Positions 45,901 through 57,600 of a stretch of 64,000 nt of DNA are shown here, piece after piece. Made by a program: the position numbers and the translations under genes. Positions within the stretch are counted from its first letter, which is position 1. Every line of letters begins with the position of its first letter. The DNA is from Symbiodinium microadriaticum (Eukaryota > Sar > Dinophyceae > Suessiales > Symbiodiniaceae), in the NCBI GenBank assembly GCA_001939145.1, contig LSRX01000716.1:294668-358667 (forward strand), given 5' to 3'. The notes under the pieces were generated by a model, which did not search any database, was not told the origin of the DNA, and worked only from the letters and a program-made list of their open reading frames with translations.

Positions 45901-48900
45901 GCGAAGTTTCTCGGGGGAGAGGACGGGGTCTCGGCTGTTTTCTTACTTTCTGCCCCTTTTTGTTTTGCTCAGCAAAGGCTCACATTATTCATGTCCATAA
46001 CTGGTGGCCTGAGCTGGGTTGAAGCGTTGGAGCCGCTGCGAGATGCCACTCCGATTGCGGCGGCCTTCATGCTCTTATACATATTTATTACGATTTTCGC
46101 CATTCTCAATGTGGTGACTGGAGCAGATGCCTCAGCGATCTTGTGCAGTTGCTTTTGTTTGGCACGATGCTATTGCCTTCTGACTGATAAGTTTTGGTGC
46201 GAAGGTTTTCTGCAACAATGCCATCGAGAGCGCAAAGGCTGATAAGGACCTCCTGTTGAGTGTGCACTGAGCGGTGTGCATCTCTCGGCATCAACAGAGG
46301 GCGTGCCATGGCAGGAGATCGCCATCATGAAGCAAATGAGCTGGCATCAAAGCCAGCTGCGCACCCTGAAAGGCACCTTGCCCTGGTTGCGAGTGCGATG
46401 CATGTCAATCTCCCATGCCGATCAATAGACCCAGGAGTGTTCCGAGAGATCGACGCAGACACCTCGAACATGATCACCTTTCTCGAGCTGGAGGACGAAT
46501 TTCGGTCTTCGCATCCTTCTGCTATACGGCGTTGACAGAGCCACAGAGCCTTCCAGAGTTGCCCTGATTCCGCAAGTATACGCGATTTGCGATAAGTTAA
46601 GCTTGGTCACTCTTCGCGGCGGGTTGTCGGCCCTAGAACAGCTACATCTCATCTGCTGGTTGTACGTAGTATTCCTTGTAGCAGTTGTTGCCACTCTGTG
46701 GACCTGTAGGTTGCATGCGGGTTGTGCTTGAGGTTGGCATGCATGCAGGCATGCATGTTGTATGTATTTTTGTATGTATGTATGTATGTATGTACGTACG
46801 TATGTATGTATGTATGTAGGGCCCGAATTGCTCCGAAGAGCGGGAGACAATCGTAGGCCCCAGCACTGATAGTGCGTTATAGCCACAGCTCGCTGCGTGG
46901 GCTCTCCAACTTGGCACAGGCGTCGCCGTCTGAGGCGTTCGAGAGCGAGGCTGCAATTGAGGGCCGGGCAAGGCCTCTCGAGCCGGCAACAGTCTTCGTT
47001 GCTATGACGCCACGCCTCGGCCCCTTCTCGGACAAGCAAGAACAACACGCCATGGCAAGCCTGAAAGTCGCAGCACAACGGGTACTCTGGAAGTCGGCAT
47101 CCCCCAAGGGCCGGGCGTTCCCCACCTTCGACAGGAAGTGGGTCCAAAACAGGACATTACTGTCTTGCGAGAAGATCTCGGGAAGGAGGACTCGTCGGAA
47201 GAAGGTGCGTCAACAGACAGTCCAGACCGTGGTCAATGCTTTCGCAAGGCCGAGATGAAGGTAGCACGCTTGGGTCGGGAGAAAGCCGAGAAGGCTGCGA
47301 GGTTCGCAGCATACGAGCGGGAAAATCGAGCATCGTTCCCCAACGAGGTAAAGCGCCACCTCGCCATGCAGGAAAAGCTTACAGAGGACTGCTCGGAGGC
47401 ATAGCAGCAGCTTCAGATCGCCAAAGACATGATGGCGAATGCTGCAGCAGAGTTCAAAAGCACTGGAATAGAAGCCTCGGAGAGCGGGCGGCATGGACCA
47501 GTGGGACAGGATGCTCCAGCGCACAGAGCCGGAGGCCTTAAACCAGGAACCGTTGGAACCCGAACTCAGCGAGATCCTCAGACGCTACAAGAAAGGAGAG
47601 GGCTTGCCAATGGCCCCTCTTCCCAACTTCGGTGTCACAGGCCACCATGGGACAGAAACGATGGTGGGCACCCGAGCAGCTCCACCTCAGACCCAAGGGC
47701 CCAAGGGCCTATCGGGCTTATCTGTACCCCACTTGATACCGCAGTGATGATGGGATTGACAGGCCTGGTGCCGAGCTTCTGGATTGCCTGTCCCTCCTGG
47801 ATTGCGACAGAGAGAGCCAAACACTTGACCCGACTGAGCTTTGGGATCGCATACGTCAGTCCTTCTCCTGCGTCTGCCTTCCTGTCAAAAGACGTCGACT
47901 CACAGCCGTAGTGTGGCGGGACCGGCTCCGTGCTACTGTTGCGCACTGGGATCGCACCGACGGCTTCGGATGGACTTTCCTCCGGGCTGATGAGTGGGTA
48001 TGCGATGCAGATTTTGCCGATTGGCTCTTTTCGGAACCTGTCGACACGAAGGCTTGTCAGGCCACCTTCAAATGCGGTGTTATCCCACTCACCCTGTTGG
48101 CTACGAGAGCCATCTGCCTGCCGCCACCGACTGCATGGTCCGCTGAGTACGCGCTAGTTTTCATCGGCGCCCCGCCTGATCTTGGCGAGCCTACCAAGGC
48201 AAGGGGCCACCCTCGTATGTTCCCACATGAAGGGTCCATTGCTCGATTTTCCAGGTGTGACCAGCTCGACTTCTTTGCGGGTCCTTTTCAAGAGTGTGGA
48301 TTCGTTCTCAGCTTGTGGGGACTCCCATTGCCCACCGGTCCAAGGTGTGAAGACCGTACAGATGTCGAAGAGTCCTTACAGGCCTTGTGATGTGCCTGTG
48401 ACCTTGTCCGCTTCGCCTGACTTTGGGCAAACGGTGTTCGGGCCTGCTTGGTTGTTCCCTGCGGCTTCGGGGATGACGTCAGGCTCCTTTCTCGCAAAGG
48501 AGCTGTGACACGCAGTCCATTCTCTGGCTCGGCCAATACGACTTGCCATCCGCTCTGTTTCACCTTTTTTAATTGGTTTGCAATCCACAAGGGCCTGCGT
48601 CATACCGATTCTGTGCCCGAAGCAGTGAAACAGTGAAACAGTGAATGTATGTATGTGTGTGTATGTAATTATGTATGTATGTATGTATGTATGTACGTAC
48701 GTACGTACGTACGTATGTATGTATGTATGTATGTATGTATGTACGTATTCATGCATGCGCATATGTTTTGGAGGGTATGGCTTGGTCGTATGGTCTTATT
48801 CCATATTCGACATCTGTGCTCGCGGTGCGATAGTCACAACAGAGCGGCGCAGCAGCAGGAATAGTGTGCATTATACATTGGTGGGCATGTGGGACTGGCT

Positions 48901-48997
48901 TTCGGAGGAGGCGCTATCGCAAAAAAAGCTTTCGAGCTTTATGGAATCGATGGACATCTCCACACAGGACATCCGTGTCAGTGTGCCGTCCTCTTCG

Positions 48998-49057
<60 letters not shown>

Positions 49058-49109
49058 GGGACTACGACTACGACTACGACTACGACTACGACTACGACTA
49101 CGACTACGA

Positions 49110-49141
<32 letters not shown>

Positions 49142-49150
49142 ACGACTACG

Positions 49151-49204
<54 letters not shown>

Positions 49205-49571
49205 GGACATCTCCACACAGGACATCTGGACACTTTTCATGCCGCCTGGAGCCGCAGCAAGAGTGTGTCAGTGTCCGATACTGGGCTCCCGTGCTTCCTT
49301 CCCCTGCTGCCCTGTGGCGGTGCTTCGGATGCCTGCTGTGGGATTCTTGTCATTTTGATATGCAGTTTGCAAACAACTAAGGGTGTTGGATGCGGACGAA
49401 AGCGGTGAAATTTCGCTTGAGGAGTTTGTGGAAGGCTGCATGCAGCTGCAAGGTCCAGCGCAAAGCGTGCAGCTTGCGAGAATGAGATACGAAACCAAGA
49501 TCACTCGACAGGAAATCAAGAGAGTGTTCGACGAAATCCAAGAGTTGGGCACTATGCTGCAGGGTTGCTGA
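42955..49571 (+). CDS. Single-domain voltage-gated cation channel with EF hands
   Basis: A six-helix channel subunit of the Nav/Cav type found as one-domain proteins in dinoflagellates. The hydrophilic N-terminal exon (42955-43350) is Asp/Lys-rich. The exon around 44143-44764 holds S1 (IMLLILINLVLLGVEVD), S2 (VNVIIVLIFVAEIVLKFVAH), S3 (NNFDLAIIAASVFETAMELI) and S4 (LRIMRFVRLGRALRGVRVMR), then S5. GVILAQLVSDHCR starts at 44855 after a GT-AG intron. The pore exon (45973-46122) reads LTLFMSITGGLSWVEALEPL, followed by S6 AAFMLLYIFITIFAILNVVT. VFCNNAIESAKADKD is at 46205. EF-hand 1 is IDADTSNMITFLELE (~46450). EF-hand 2, LDADESGEISLEEF (49386), is canonical, and the stop is at 49571. A 2.8-kb intron between the EF hands carries retroelement-like and microsatellite sequence. 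Confidence 0.88.
45003..45072. repeat. TATG / TA / CA microsatellite
   Basis: TGTATG repeats grading into TATA and CACA, within the channel intron upstream of the pore exon. Confidence 0.85.
46756..46820. repeat. (GTAT)n microsatellite
   Basis: Tetranucleotide tract with a central GTACGTACGTA segment, at the left edge of the repeat-rich intron between the two EF-hand exons. Confidence 0.85.
46870..48400 (+). mobile_element. Possible retroelement ORF1-like remnant
   Basis: A run of long, charge-rich + strand frames (46872-47258, 47138-47404, 47429-47911, 47493-47747, 47911-48390), interrupted by stops and frame changes. It contains helical segments such as EKAEKAARFAAYERE and a later Trp-rich segment DRTDGFGWTFLRADEW (~47952). 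Placement inside an intron between microsatellites and the composition suggest a retrotransposon accessory ORF. I see no RT, endonuclease or zinc knuckle, so the class is a guess. A nested or captured host exon is the alternative. Confidence 0.35.
48645..48745. repeat. (GTAT)n with central (GTAC)n
   Basis: TATG repeats flank six self-complementary GTAC units (~48692-48714). The centre can form a cruciform. Confidence 0.85.
48951..49226. repeat. TAC/GAC tract flanked by a 23-bp direct repeat
   Basis: The 23-nt sequence beginning TGGACATCTCCACACAGG occurs at 48951-48973 and 49204-49226. About 190 bp of (TAC)n and (GAC TAC)n lie between. The long Thr, Tyr, Leu and Val runs read here are simple repeat. 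Confidence 0.9.
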
Positions 49572-52092
49572 AAGCAAGCGACTGCAGTGTCCTTTCCTCC
49601 CGAAAGGGAGCTCCGATGTGTCACCGTGAAAAAGAGAAACCCTGATCCGCAGTACAGAGATGTTCCCGCTTAAACTCACTCGGAACGGCCATTTCGTGCT
49701 GGCTGTGCTGTCCGTGCAGGCAGAAGAGCCTGCTGAGGAGGCGCCGTTAGTCAAGTTCAGATGTTTGTCGTGCAGTGCACGCCTCCTTTGCGTTTCGTTG
49801 CCTCATGTGTGGCTCGTCTGTGGTATGCCGAAGGTGGCATTCGTTTCCGATCAGCTTCCCTTCAGCGATTCTAGGCTAGCGAGGCAACATGATCTCGGAA
49901 CAAGCTGACAAACCGACTCTCCGACCCTTCTCGAAGTGATTTGACTTGCCGGGTCGGTGCGGCCGTTGCAAGTCATTTCAAAGCCCCAAGGCCCGAATGC
50001 CACAGTGATACACCAGGCCCACCACGAAAGCAACATGCGGCAATCTTGCAGCCTGTCAGGCACCTGTGAAAAAGAAGAAAAAGGACAGCCGATCCATGAT
50101 GTTGTCACTGTTCCTTTTGGTGGGCTTTCTCGACCCAACTATCCGCGTCATTCACGGTCTTCTTGATTCCTGAAGTGCTTTATAGACCCTGCTAACACAT
50201 TTGCAGGAAGCCTAGTGCAGGGAGCAAGTCCAAGGCTCAGTGCGGGCGGCACAGCCGACGAGTCCGTTTGCTGTGCTCTGTGTGCGTTGGGGCGATGCTT
50301 CCCGGAGTCTTTCAGCCGAGGCCTTTGCATCTCTGCTGTGTCACTTTGAGGCCTCCATACGGAGGTACTGGTGTGTGGAGGCCCTCGCAGCGCGCCACAA
50401 CTGACCTGGTTCCGAAGATCCGAAGGATTCTCCTGTTCGACTCTACGAGTGAGAGTCTACTCAGCGATGCCATGAAGAATCCTTTAAGTCTACTTCGCTG
50501 GCATGTGTTGAACCTCTTCGGATCCAGTTCTTGCACGGCAACCCGTGAATTCCTTCCCGCGGAGCGAGCGGCGAGAACTTGATCGTTGAACTAAAGCAAG
50601 AGGCACTTCTGGTTCAATGCCTGCAATAGTGCGCTTGTTCTTGGAGCATCAGATGTGCGACGGGATTCCGGGACAATTCTGCTCCTGAGCCCAATCAGAG
50701 GGAACAGAGGATGTACTTGGGCATCATCTTGGTCTTGCACATTCTCACATAAACAAGCAACATTCGTCCATCAATCCATCAATCAACCAATTATTCGGTG
50801 CGCACCCGCAGCCACCCAGACGACTTACAGTACATCGACATGCATGCCTGTAGGTATACACAGAACAAAAGAAGTTAGGGCGCAATAGTTTCATTCTTCC
50901 CAATTCTTACCCGTACTAAGGGTGATGTTTTGTTGTCTTCAAGGGCCAGGACTTGTCTGGCCATCCAAGTGGGTTCGGGCTCTTCTGAGGCAGCAACTTG
51001 ACCAGTCTTCACTCTTGCTGAGAGGCTTGGCATGCCCATGCAACTTCCGACTCCCGGTCTTTACGGCTTTGGACTCCACAGCTTAGCAAGTGTATGGTTT
51101 TGCCATGCCGCCGCGGTTTGGGGATTCGGAGTTGGGGTGGGAGTGCTACCCCCACCTTTTTTCCATGTTCAGAAGTTGCCCGCCCTACCCCTTTCAGCAT
51201 CAGGCCCACTTTTTCTCTTAAAGCCTCAAGGTTGGCAAATTGCAGTCTGCGCTGTAGTTCACACGTGGTCACACCGCTCAAAGCATCTTACAGATTGTTC
51301 TACCTACCTGNNNNNNNNNNNNNNNNNNNNNNNNNNNNNNNNNNNNNNNNNNNNNNNNNNNNNNNNNNNNNNNNNNNNNNNNNNNNNNNNNNNNNNNNNN
51401 NNNNNNNNNNNNNNNNNNNNNNNNNNNNNNNNNNNNNNNNNNNNNNNNNNNNNNNNNNNNNNNNNNNNNNNNNNNNNNNNNNNNNNNNNNNNNNNNNNNN
51501 NNNNNNNNNNNNNNNNNNNNNNNNNNNNNNNNNNNNNNNNNNNNNNNNNNNNNNNNNNNNNNNNNNNNNNNNNNNNNNNNNNNNNNNNNNNNNNNNNNNN
51601 NNNNNNNNNNNNNNNNNNNNNNNNNNNNNNNNNNNNNNNNNNNNNNNNNNNNNNNNNNNNNNNCCTACCTACCTACCTACCTACCTACCTACCTATATAT
51701 GCAGGCACATACATACATACACACACACACACACGTAGATACATGCGTAAGTGGTTGCGGGTGCTGCATGACCTTGTTGCGAAATGCCTGGCTCGGGAGC
51801 GGAGCGGCAGCACGGGATGAGTCCCGCGTCCATGTCGGTTCGATAGAAGGTGGCCGGCCGGCCTCGCGAAAACAGTTGTGAGCTGCAAGAGTTTCGAGCT
51901 GTGCGCAGACCAGGCTTACTTGCTTCAAAGGAGCTTCAGGATCTCTAGAGCAGGACCCCCCCGATACTCTCCCTGGCCCCCATGATCTGCGCGGGTTCCA
52001 CAAGCAGGACTTGATTTAGCAGGAAGATGTCGGCTGCTCCAACACGTGTTCTCAACGATCAGACAATGGGGTGGTTGAGACACAGCTTTCAA
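49572..52092. other. Intergenic DNA with an assembly gap
   Basis: No recognised gene. Short + frames at 49660-49908 and 50268-50582 show no motif. CCTA repeat borders both sides of the N gap. Confidence 0.45.
51311..51663. other. Assembly gap (353 N)
   Basis: Unresolved bases flanked by CCTA tetranucleotide repeat, so the gap probably reflects a longer microsatellite. Confidence 0.99.
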
Positions 52093-52285
52093 GCTGATGC
52101 TCGTGATGCTGGTCGCCCGTGGGCCTGTTGAATCTCGGCATCTGTTGATGCTCATCATGCCAGTCGCTCGTGGGCTAGTTGCAACACTGCTTCCAGCTGA
52201 TGTTCGTGATGCAAGCATGCTGTTCGGCCGCTGGCTGGAAGAAACACGACCTTCAGCTGATGCTCACGACGCTCACCGTCCGTTG
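52093..52285. repeat. Degenerate ~52-60 bp tandem repeat
   Basis: Four units beginning AGCTGATGCTCGTGATGC, TTGATGCTCATCATGC, AGCTGATGTTCGTGATGC and AGCTGATGCTCACGACGC, at about 52093, 52145, 52197 and 52255. No protein reading is convincing. Confidence 0.65.
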
Positions 52286-52689
52286 TAACAACTCTTGCCT
52301 ACGATGCGCGTAGACTTTTGTGGCAGCATGTGATTCTTCCAATGCTGCAGCCTGCGAGTACAGCCTCAGGGGCTACCCCACTGACAAAGGCCACGAGCGT
52401 GGCCGGGTGCTGCGCAAACTCGCGTTGCCGCAAGTCTTCTCTTGCTCTGTGGTCCTGGCCAGACTAGATGCTGAGAAGGAACAAGGACCAAGGACCAGGA
52501 GGTCCTCGTTGCCATCCCCGTCCAACCTTGGAACCGAGCCAGCATCATGAGCATCAGTCATACATTCCCATCCCTTACCGCTTCAGGGCCTACTTACTTC
52601 TTCAGCATTCCAGGAAAACTACCGGAAAAACATTGAAGCTAAGAAAAGCTAGAAAAAGCTAACTATTTCCCACAATGATGTTGTGACTG

Positions 52690-53170
52690 GGAGTTCCCGG
52701 TTTAGGATGAGGCTACTCAGAGCTACTAGAGCTCTCAGAGCTCGAATAGACTTCGCAGGCCTCCCGAGCTACTCCGAGCTGCTCCGAGTCAGGGGCGTCC
52801 AAGAACCCCGAGCTACTCCGAGCTGCTCCCAAAAACTCCAGCACTCCGAGCAGCGTCTTGGAGCAAGTCGGAAAGAGCTGCCTAAAAAAGTGACACGGAT
52901 TCGTGCCGATTAGAGCTCCTGCTCAGAGCCTGCCGTCTCCGCAATTGCAAGCTCTTCTCATTGCCAATCCGAGTTACTCCGAGCACTCCGAGCAGTCTTG
53001 GAGCTACAAGCTCGGAAAGGGCTGCCCAACAGCGTGTGGATTCGCATCGTAGATTGGAGCTTCTACTCAGAGCCTGCAAGCTCGGAGCGCTGCCCAAAAA
53101 AGCTTTTAAATTCGTATCGCAGATTGGAGCTCCTGCTCAGAGCCTGCCGTCTCCGGAATTGCAAACTCTT
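52690..53170. repeat. GAGCTACTCCGAGCTGCT-type repeat cluster
   Basis: Many short AGCTCCGAG/CTACTCCGAGC words, then three diverged copies of a block containing GATTGGAGCTCCTGCTCAGA, near 52908, 53053 and 53121. The first and last copies continue into GCCTGCCGTCTCCG. Confidence 0.7.
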
Positions 53171-54640
53171 CTTAGCCCCCACAATAGCACTGTCTGTGGG
53201 CAACAGAGAAGTGCTGTGTGTGGGGAGCTGGGTCTACCCTCCCTAGAGAGAGTTACAGTACCAAAACACCTCCATGGACGCACTTTGAAAATGTTTGAGA
53301 GATTATCAGAAAAACTGAGTTGAATCTGAATCTTCACACAAGAAGAAAGCCATGCGGCGTGTTTGTTGTTTTGTTTTGGCAACTTTAACGGACGTAGCAT
53401 CTTGAGTGGCAAGTGCTACTTAAGACAACACATTTAGTCAAAAGACACAAACGAGCAGCTTGGAAGACGCACTTCTTTGGCTGCTGGAAAATTCCCTCAA
53501 CTGTACTTTCCTTCTGGCCAAATGGCCAAGTGTAAGAATTGTGACAGTGTCCACTGGCAGCGTTAGCAATCTTAAGGTTTGTGCGCCCGATCAACGCAGA
53601 GACTCAATCAACGCAGAGACTCAAGTGTGTCTATCCAAAAATCCATGTCGTGCTTTCAACCTCGACTTCACACCAAGACCTGCTTTTGTCAATAAAATTC
53701 AGAGGCTAAAAGTCCTCAAATCAGAAACACTAGTGCTTCATGGACCGTTTCAAATCATTGACACAACTTCAATTCCAAGATGGCACACGTTGGATGTTCT
53801 GACTTGTCACACCATCAGTTAGATAGAAGTTCTTGGAAAGACGAAGATGCAAAAAAAACTCATCATTTCTCCAAGATTTGTGGTATTAAACAATTTTTTG
53901 GTTTTCAAAACACGTCTTTGGTTAACCAGCTTTCTACAGCACCCACTGATCTTTCTGTCCACACTACATTGGTGAAGCCGTTTTCTGGCCCCGAAACTTG
54001 GGTGGACCAGCCTTATAAGCATTCTGAGTCTTCCACCCCCTTCTCTAACAGCAAGTTGCTCTAGTATCTACAGCGCGCTTTCGTTTCCGCGCCTCCATGT
54101 TCACCATAGTTGCTACAAAGTTTTTTGGTCAATAGTGATTCAATAATGGTTCAAAAATGATTCTTTAATCAAGTTCGCGCTTTTGGTTGAGCAAATATGG
54201 CTGCGGGTTTGGGTGTTGCTGATATGAGTCGAACAGTAGAGCTCAAGATGCAGACGGTGTGTGCGCCAGATCTTGGAGTTGGTTGCGTGATTCGATGGCT
54301 TGTTTGCCTTTGCTGGAAGTGTACCATCCGGTGCTGGACGAACCCATGGCTCAGACATAGAAACAACAAGGTTTCAGCATGGTTGGTAAACACATGCCTT
54401 TTGGCAACGTATCGTGCTGATCCTGCAAACTCTGAGTGATAGAGAGGAATTGCATTTGTGCATGTGTAGCATTCCATTCGGGTTCCGAGATTGCCATTAA
54501 CATAGCTTGTGAGGCCCCTGCAACCAAGCATGCTGAATGGGAACATGATGTTTTAATGGTGACATTGGGATACTCGTCTCTGAGGCCGCACTTTTTGTTG
54601 GTGATCGGCAAGTGTCTTCCGTTCGTGCTGCTGTTCAGCA
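53171..54640. other. AT-richer stretch without a recognised gene
   Basis: Visibly lower in GC than its surroundings, with poly-T and poly-A runs. + frames at 53460-53822 and 53780-54064, and a - frame at 54169-54546, are open but contain no motif I know. A 16-bp tandem duplication lies near 53591-53622. Confidence 0.4.
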
Positions 54641-57600
54641 TCCACCGTGTGCTGCTGCCGTGATTCAGGGTTCATGGAAGTCAGAAGCCGAACTACCAGC
54701 AGCCGGAATGAGCAAGTTGGAGAAGCTTGGTTCAGATCTGGAAAATGTAGCCGGACTCGATCAAGTGTGCATCAACAAGTTTGTGTTCAAAGCTTCCTCG
54801 AACATTTCGAGCTGAGAACTTTCTTGGCAAGTGATGTGGATCAGACGCTCAAGAAATACGATGACCTGTGGACTGCCCAGGCTCGGTTCTTTTAACACGC
54901 TGATCGGTGTTGATGATGCTGCATAGCCGCATGCAGGATCCCGAAGACAACCCCTACAAAAGCAAGTATGTTGCCCGGGAGATGCTGGAGATTGCCGTAG
55001 CCCGGCCTACCGAATGCTTCTGATTGCCAGCATCAGTGTATTTCTGATTGTATTGTTTGCACTTGCCATGCCTTGTGCCGCACGCTTCATCAGGATCAGG
55101 CCTGGTGCATAATCTTTCATTGTCGCAATGGCATGTCAAAAAATACGAGACACTCGGACACCCATTGACTCATATTCATCTCTTTAGGTTTGTCTGTGCT
55201 CCCAAGGTCAAGAATGTGGAGAAACTCGTTGAGGAGGAAGCTTCCATCCAAACTGCCGATCGTGGACGCGAAGTTGTTGCCAGGCCAGGAAGCGGTTGCA
55301 TGGGCTATGCTGTGAGCTTTGCTGAAGCTGGAGTTGTGTAGATCCGCAGAGAGATCTTGGATTTGCAGACAGAATGCCTTGGAGGCTCTTACTGTTCCTG
55401 GGGAAAAACTGCTACTTCTGTGAGGAGGCAGGGGGCAGACCTGGTTATCATTGAGGCCCACATTTTCCTGCACAGCAGGTCGCTCAGGCTGAGAAGTGCT
55501 TCATCCGATCCTTGGAGCGCTACCTGCGATCGCCGTTGCGACTGGAACCCGAGCCGTTCTGTTACATCCAGGCTCTGGTCTGCCCATATTGGGATGTCGT
55601 ACTGTGCAGCGCCTAGGGTCAACTCACAATAGAGGGAAGATTGAAGATCGTCACGTCCACCACCTCTTCGGCGTTGCATGTCAGGATGTCTTCAATCAGC
55701 TGGGCATGCTCTGGTGCAATCGTGGAGGCCACAAAGCGGAATGCTTAGTTTGTTTCGTCTGCTTGTCTCCTTGTCATGTTGGATGGTCATGTGTCGTCCA
55801 CCGAGGAAGGAATGAACTTCCTGCGCAGGGCGCAGGTGATGTACATGAGGCGGCCGCAGCATGTACGAGATGCTTGTGAAGAACGGTGCGAAAACAATTA
55901 CACGATGACAATGTCGCTTGGCTAGCAGACGAGTGCTTCGTTACGCTGGTTTGTGGGTGCTTGTGCGTGTGTGCAATTCTGGCTCTCCATCGGCCTGATC
56001 TGTCAGGTTTTACTTGGCGCAGGCCTATGGAGCGCTGCAGAAGCCAGCTCTTTCAGCACGGTTTTGCGCCGAGACCATGAGTCGCCAGCTCGAGGTGGGG
56101 GGCCACATTCGATAGACACCAGAATTGTGTCATCCGGCTCGAACTGAGTAACTGGGATATGTCTTACGTCGATATTTAGGACTAGGATGGGTGATTGCTT
56201 GTGATCAACAACCGATTGCTCTAAATAAGTAAGGAAGCAGGGTAGTAGCGGTACCAGCACTGGTAGCTGGGAGAACCAGCAACTGCAGTCATGGTTGTTC
56301 GGGGATGCATTTTCCTTGCTTATCATTTGCCAAGTTCAAGCCTTCATGCTTTGCATAGTTGAACGAGCTCATGGTCCCAATTGCCAACATCGCAGACTGC
56401 CCTCCCCAAATGGTTCATCGCTGCATGTCTGAATGGCTGTTTAACACTCGATCTGGCCCTTGAGTGTCCTTGAGACTCAATTAACTAGTAAAGTTATCCT
56501 TCTTCCGAGTGGAGCCTCGCAGCTTTTCTTGTGTGCATATTCATGGGTTACAACGTTTGATTTTTTTCGCCTTGTACACTGGGATGCCGAGCTCCGTAAA
56601 GAGCCTCGAATGGGCAGCATGCCGATTCGTTTGCTGACTGCTGACTGCCCTGGTCCCTGAAGTCGAATTCGCTTGGCTTGCGCAGCCAAGAAATCTCTGA
56701 GCGAGACCCTTTCGATGCAAAGGACTGGATCAGGCAAGGCAGCAAGCTGGTTCAAACTTGTCCTCCTTCCGTGTGTGTGCATGAGCAAGAATTCTGCACG
56801 GACTACTTCCTTGTCCTGACCAGGAACTGCTGTGCCTTGTCTGACTTCTTCATCAACGATGGCATGTTCTGGACTGCCGATTCGCGGTGGCACAAAGCCG
56901 ACACTGCAAAGCGACATAGCGTGCTCCGAGAGTGCCCCCGTGACAGCAGTCTTTTGCGCTTGAACATTTAAGGAGTATTTGCTGCATTCGGCGCTGGTCA
57001 TGTGTGAGCGTGGTGGAGAGATCGTGGGCTCAGAGCCCGAGAACATCACAGAGCTCAAGGCCGAGTGCATGCGCGACATCGGAAACATGCAGCGTGGCTC
57101 GGATTTGTCTGCCTGGACATTCCATTAAGGATCTCGCTTTTGTGACAGGCAGCTAGTTTGTGCTGGCTCTGTCGCTTCACAAGAAGTCTGACCTTGTAAA
57201 GGACATGCATTCGAACTCTGACGGAAAACATGTTCTTGGTGGTGAAAGGGCTCTTGCAATTGAATGAGCGCTGACACATGGACTGGACAACAGAAGCACA
57301 GGTCAGGACGGCCGGTGCCGCTAGCACCGGCCGTCCACGTAAGGCAACGTTCGGTGGCCAATTGACTTCCAGCTGTTGAAAGAGTGCTGCATAGGAGTAT
57401 GCAAAGAGTAGTCCAGCCAAGTTTCGTCCAGTGTACATTTGAGCCCTCTTCACTTTGTTCCTCTTGTCTCAGGTTTGACATTCGCAGGTTCTAGAGTCTA
57501 GAGCTTTCCTTTTTTCAATCGGAAATGGGCAATGAAACTGATAGCTGATACTGATCCAATGATGATATGAGCACATAGTGTCATGTCATAGAGAAACTCG

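Noticed and set aside
48864..49380. Poly-Thr, poly-Val and poly-Leu proteins
   Set aside because: Readings of the TAC/GAC microsatellite on both strands.
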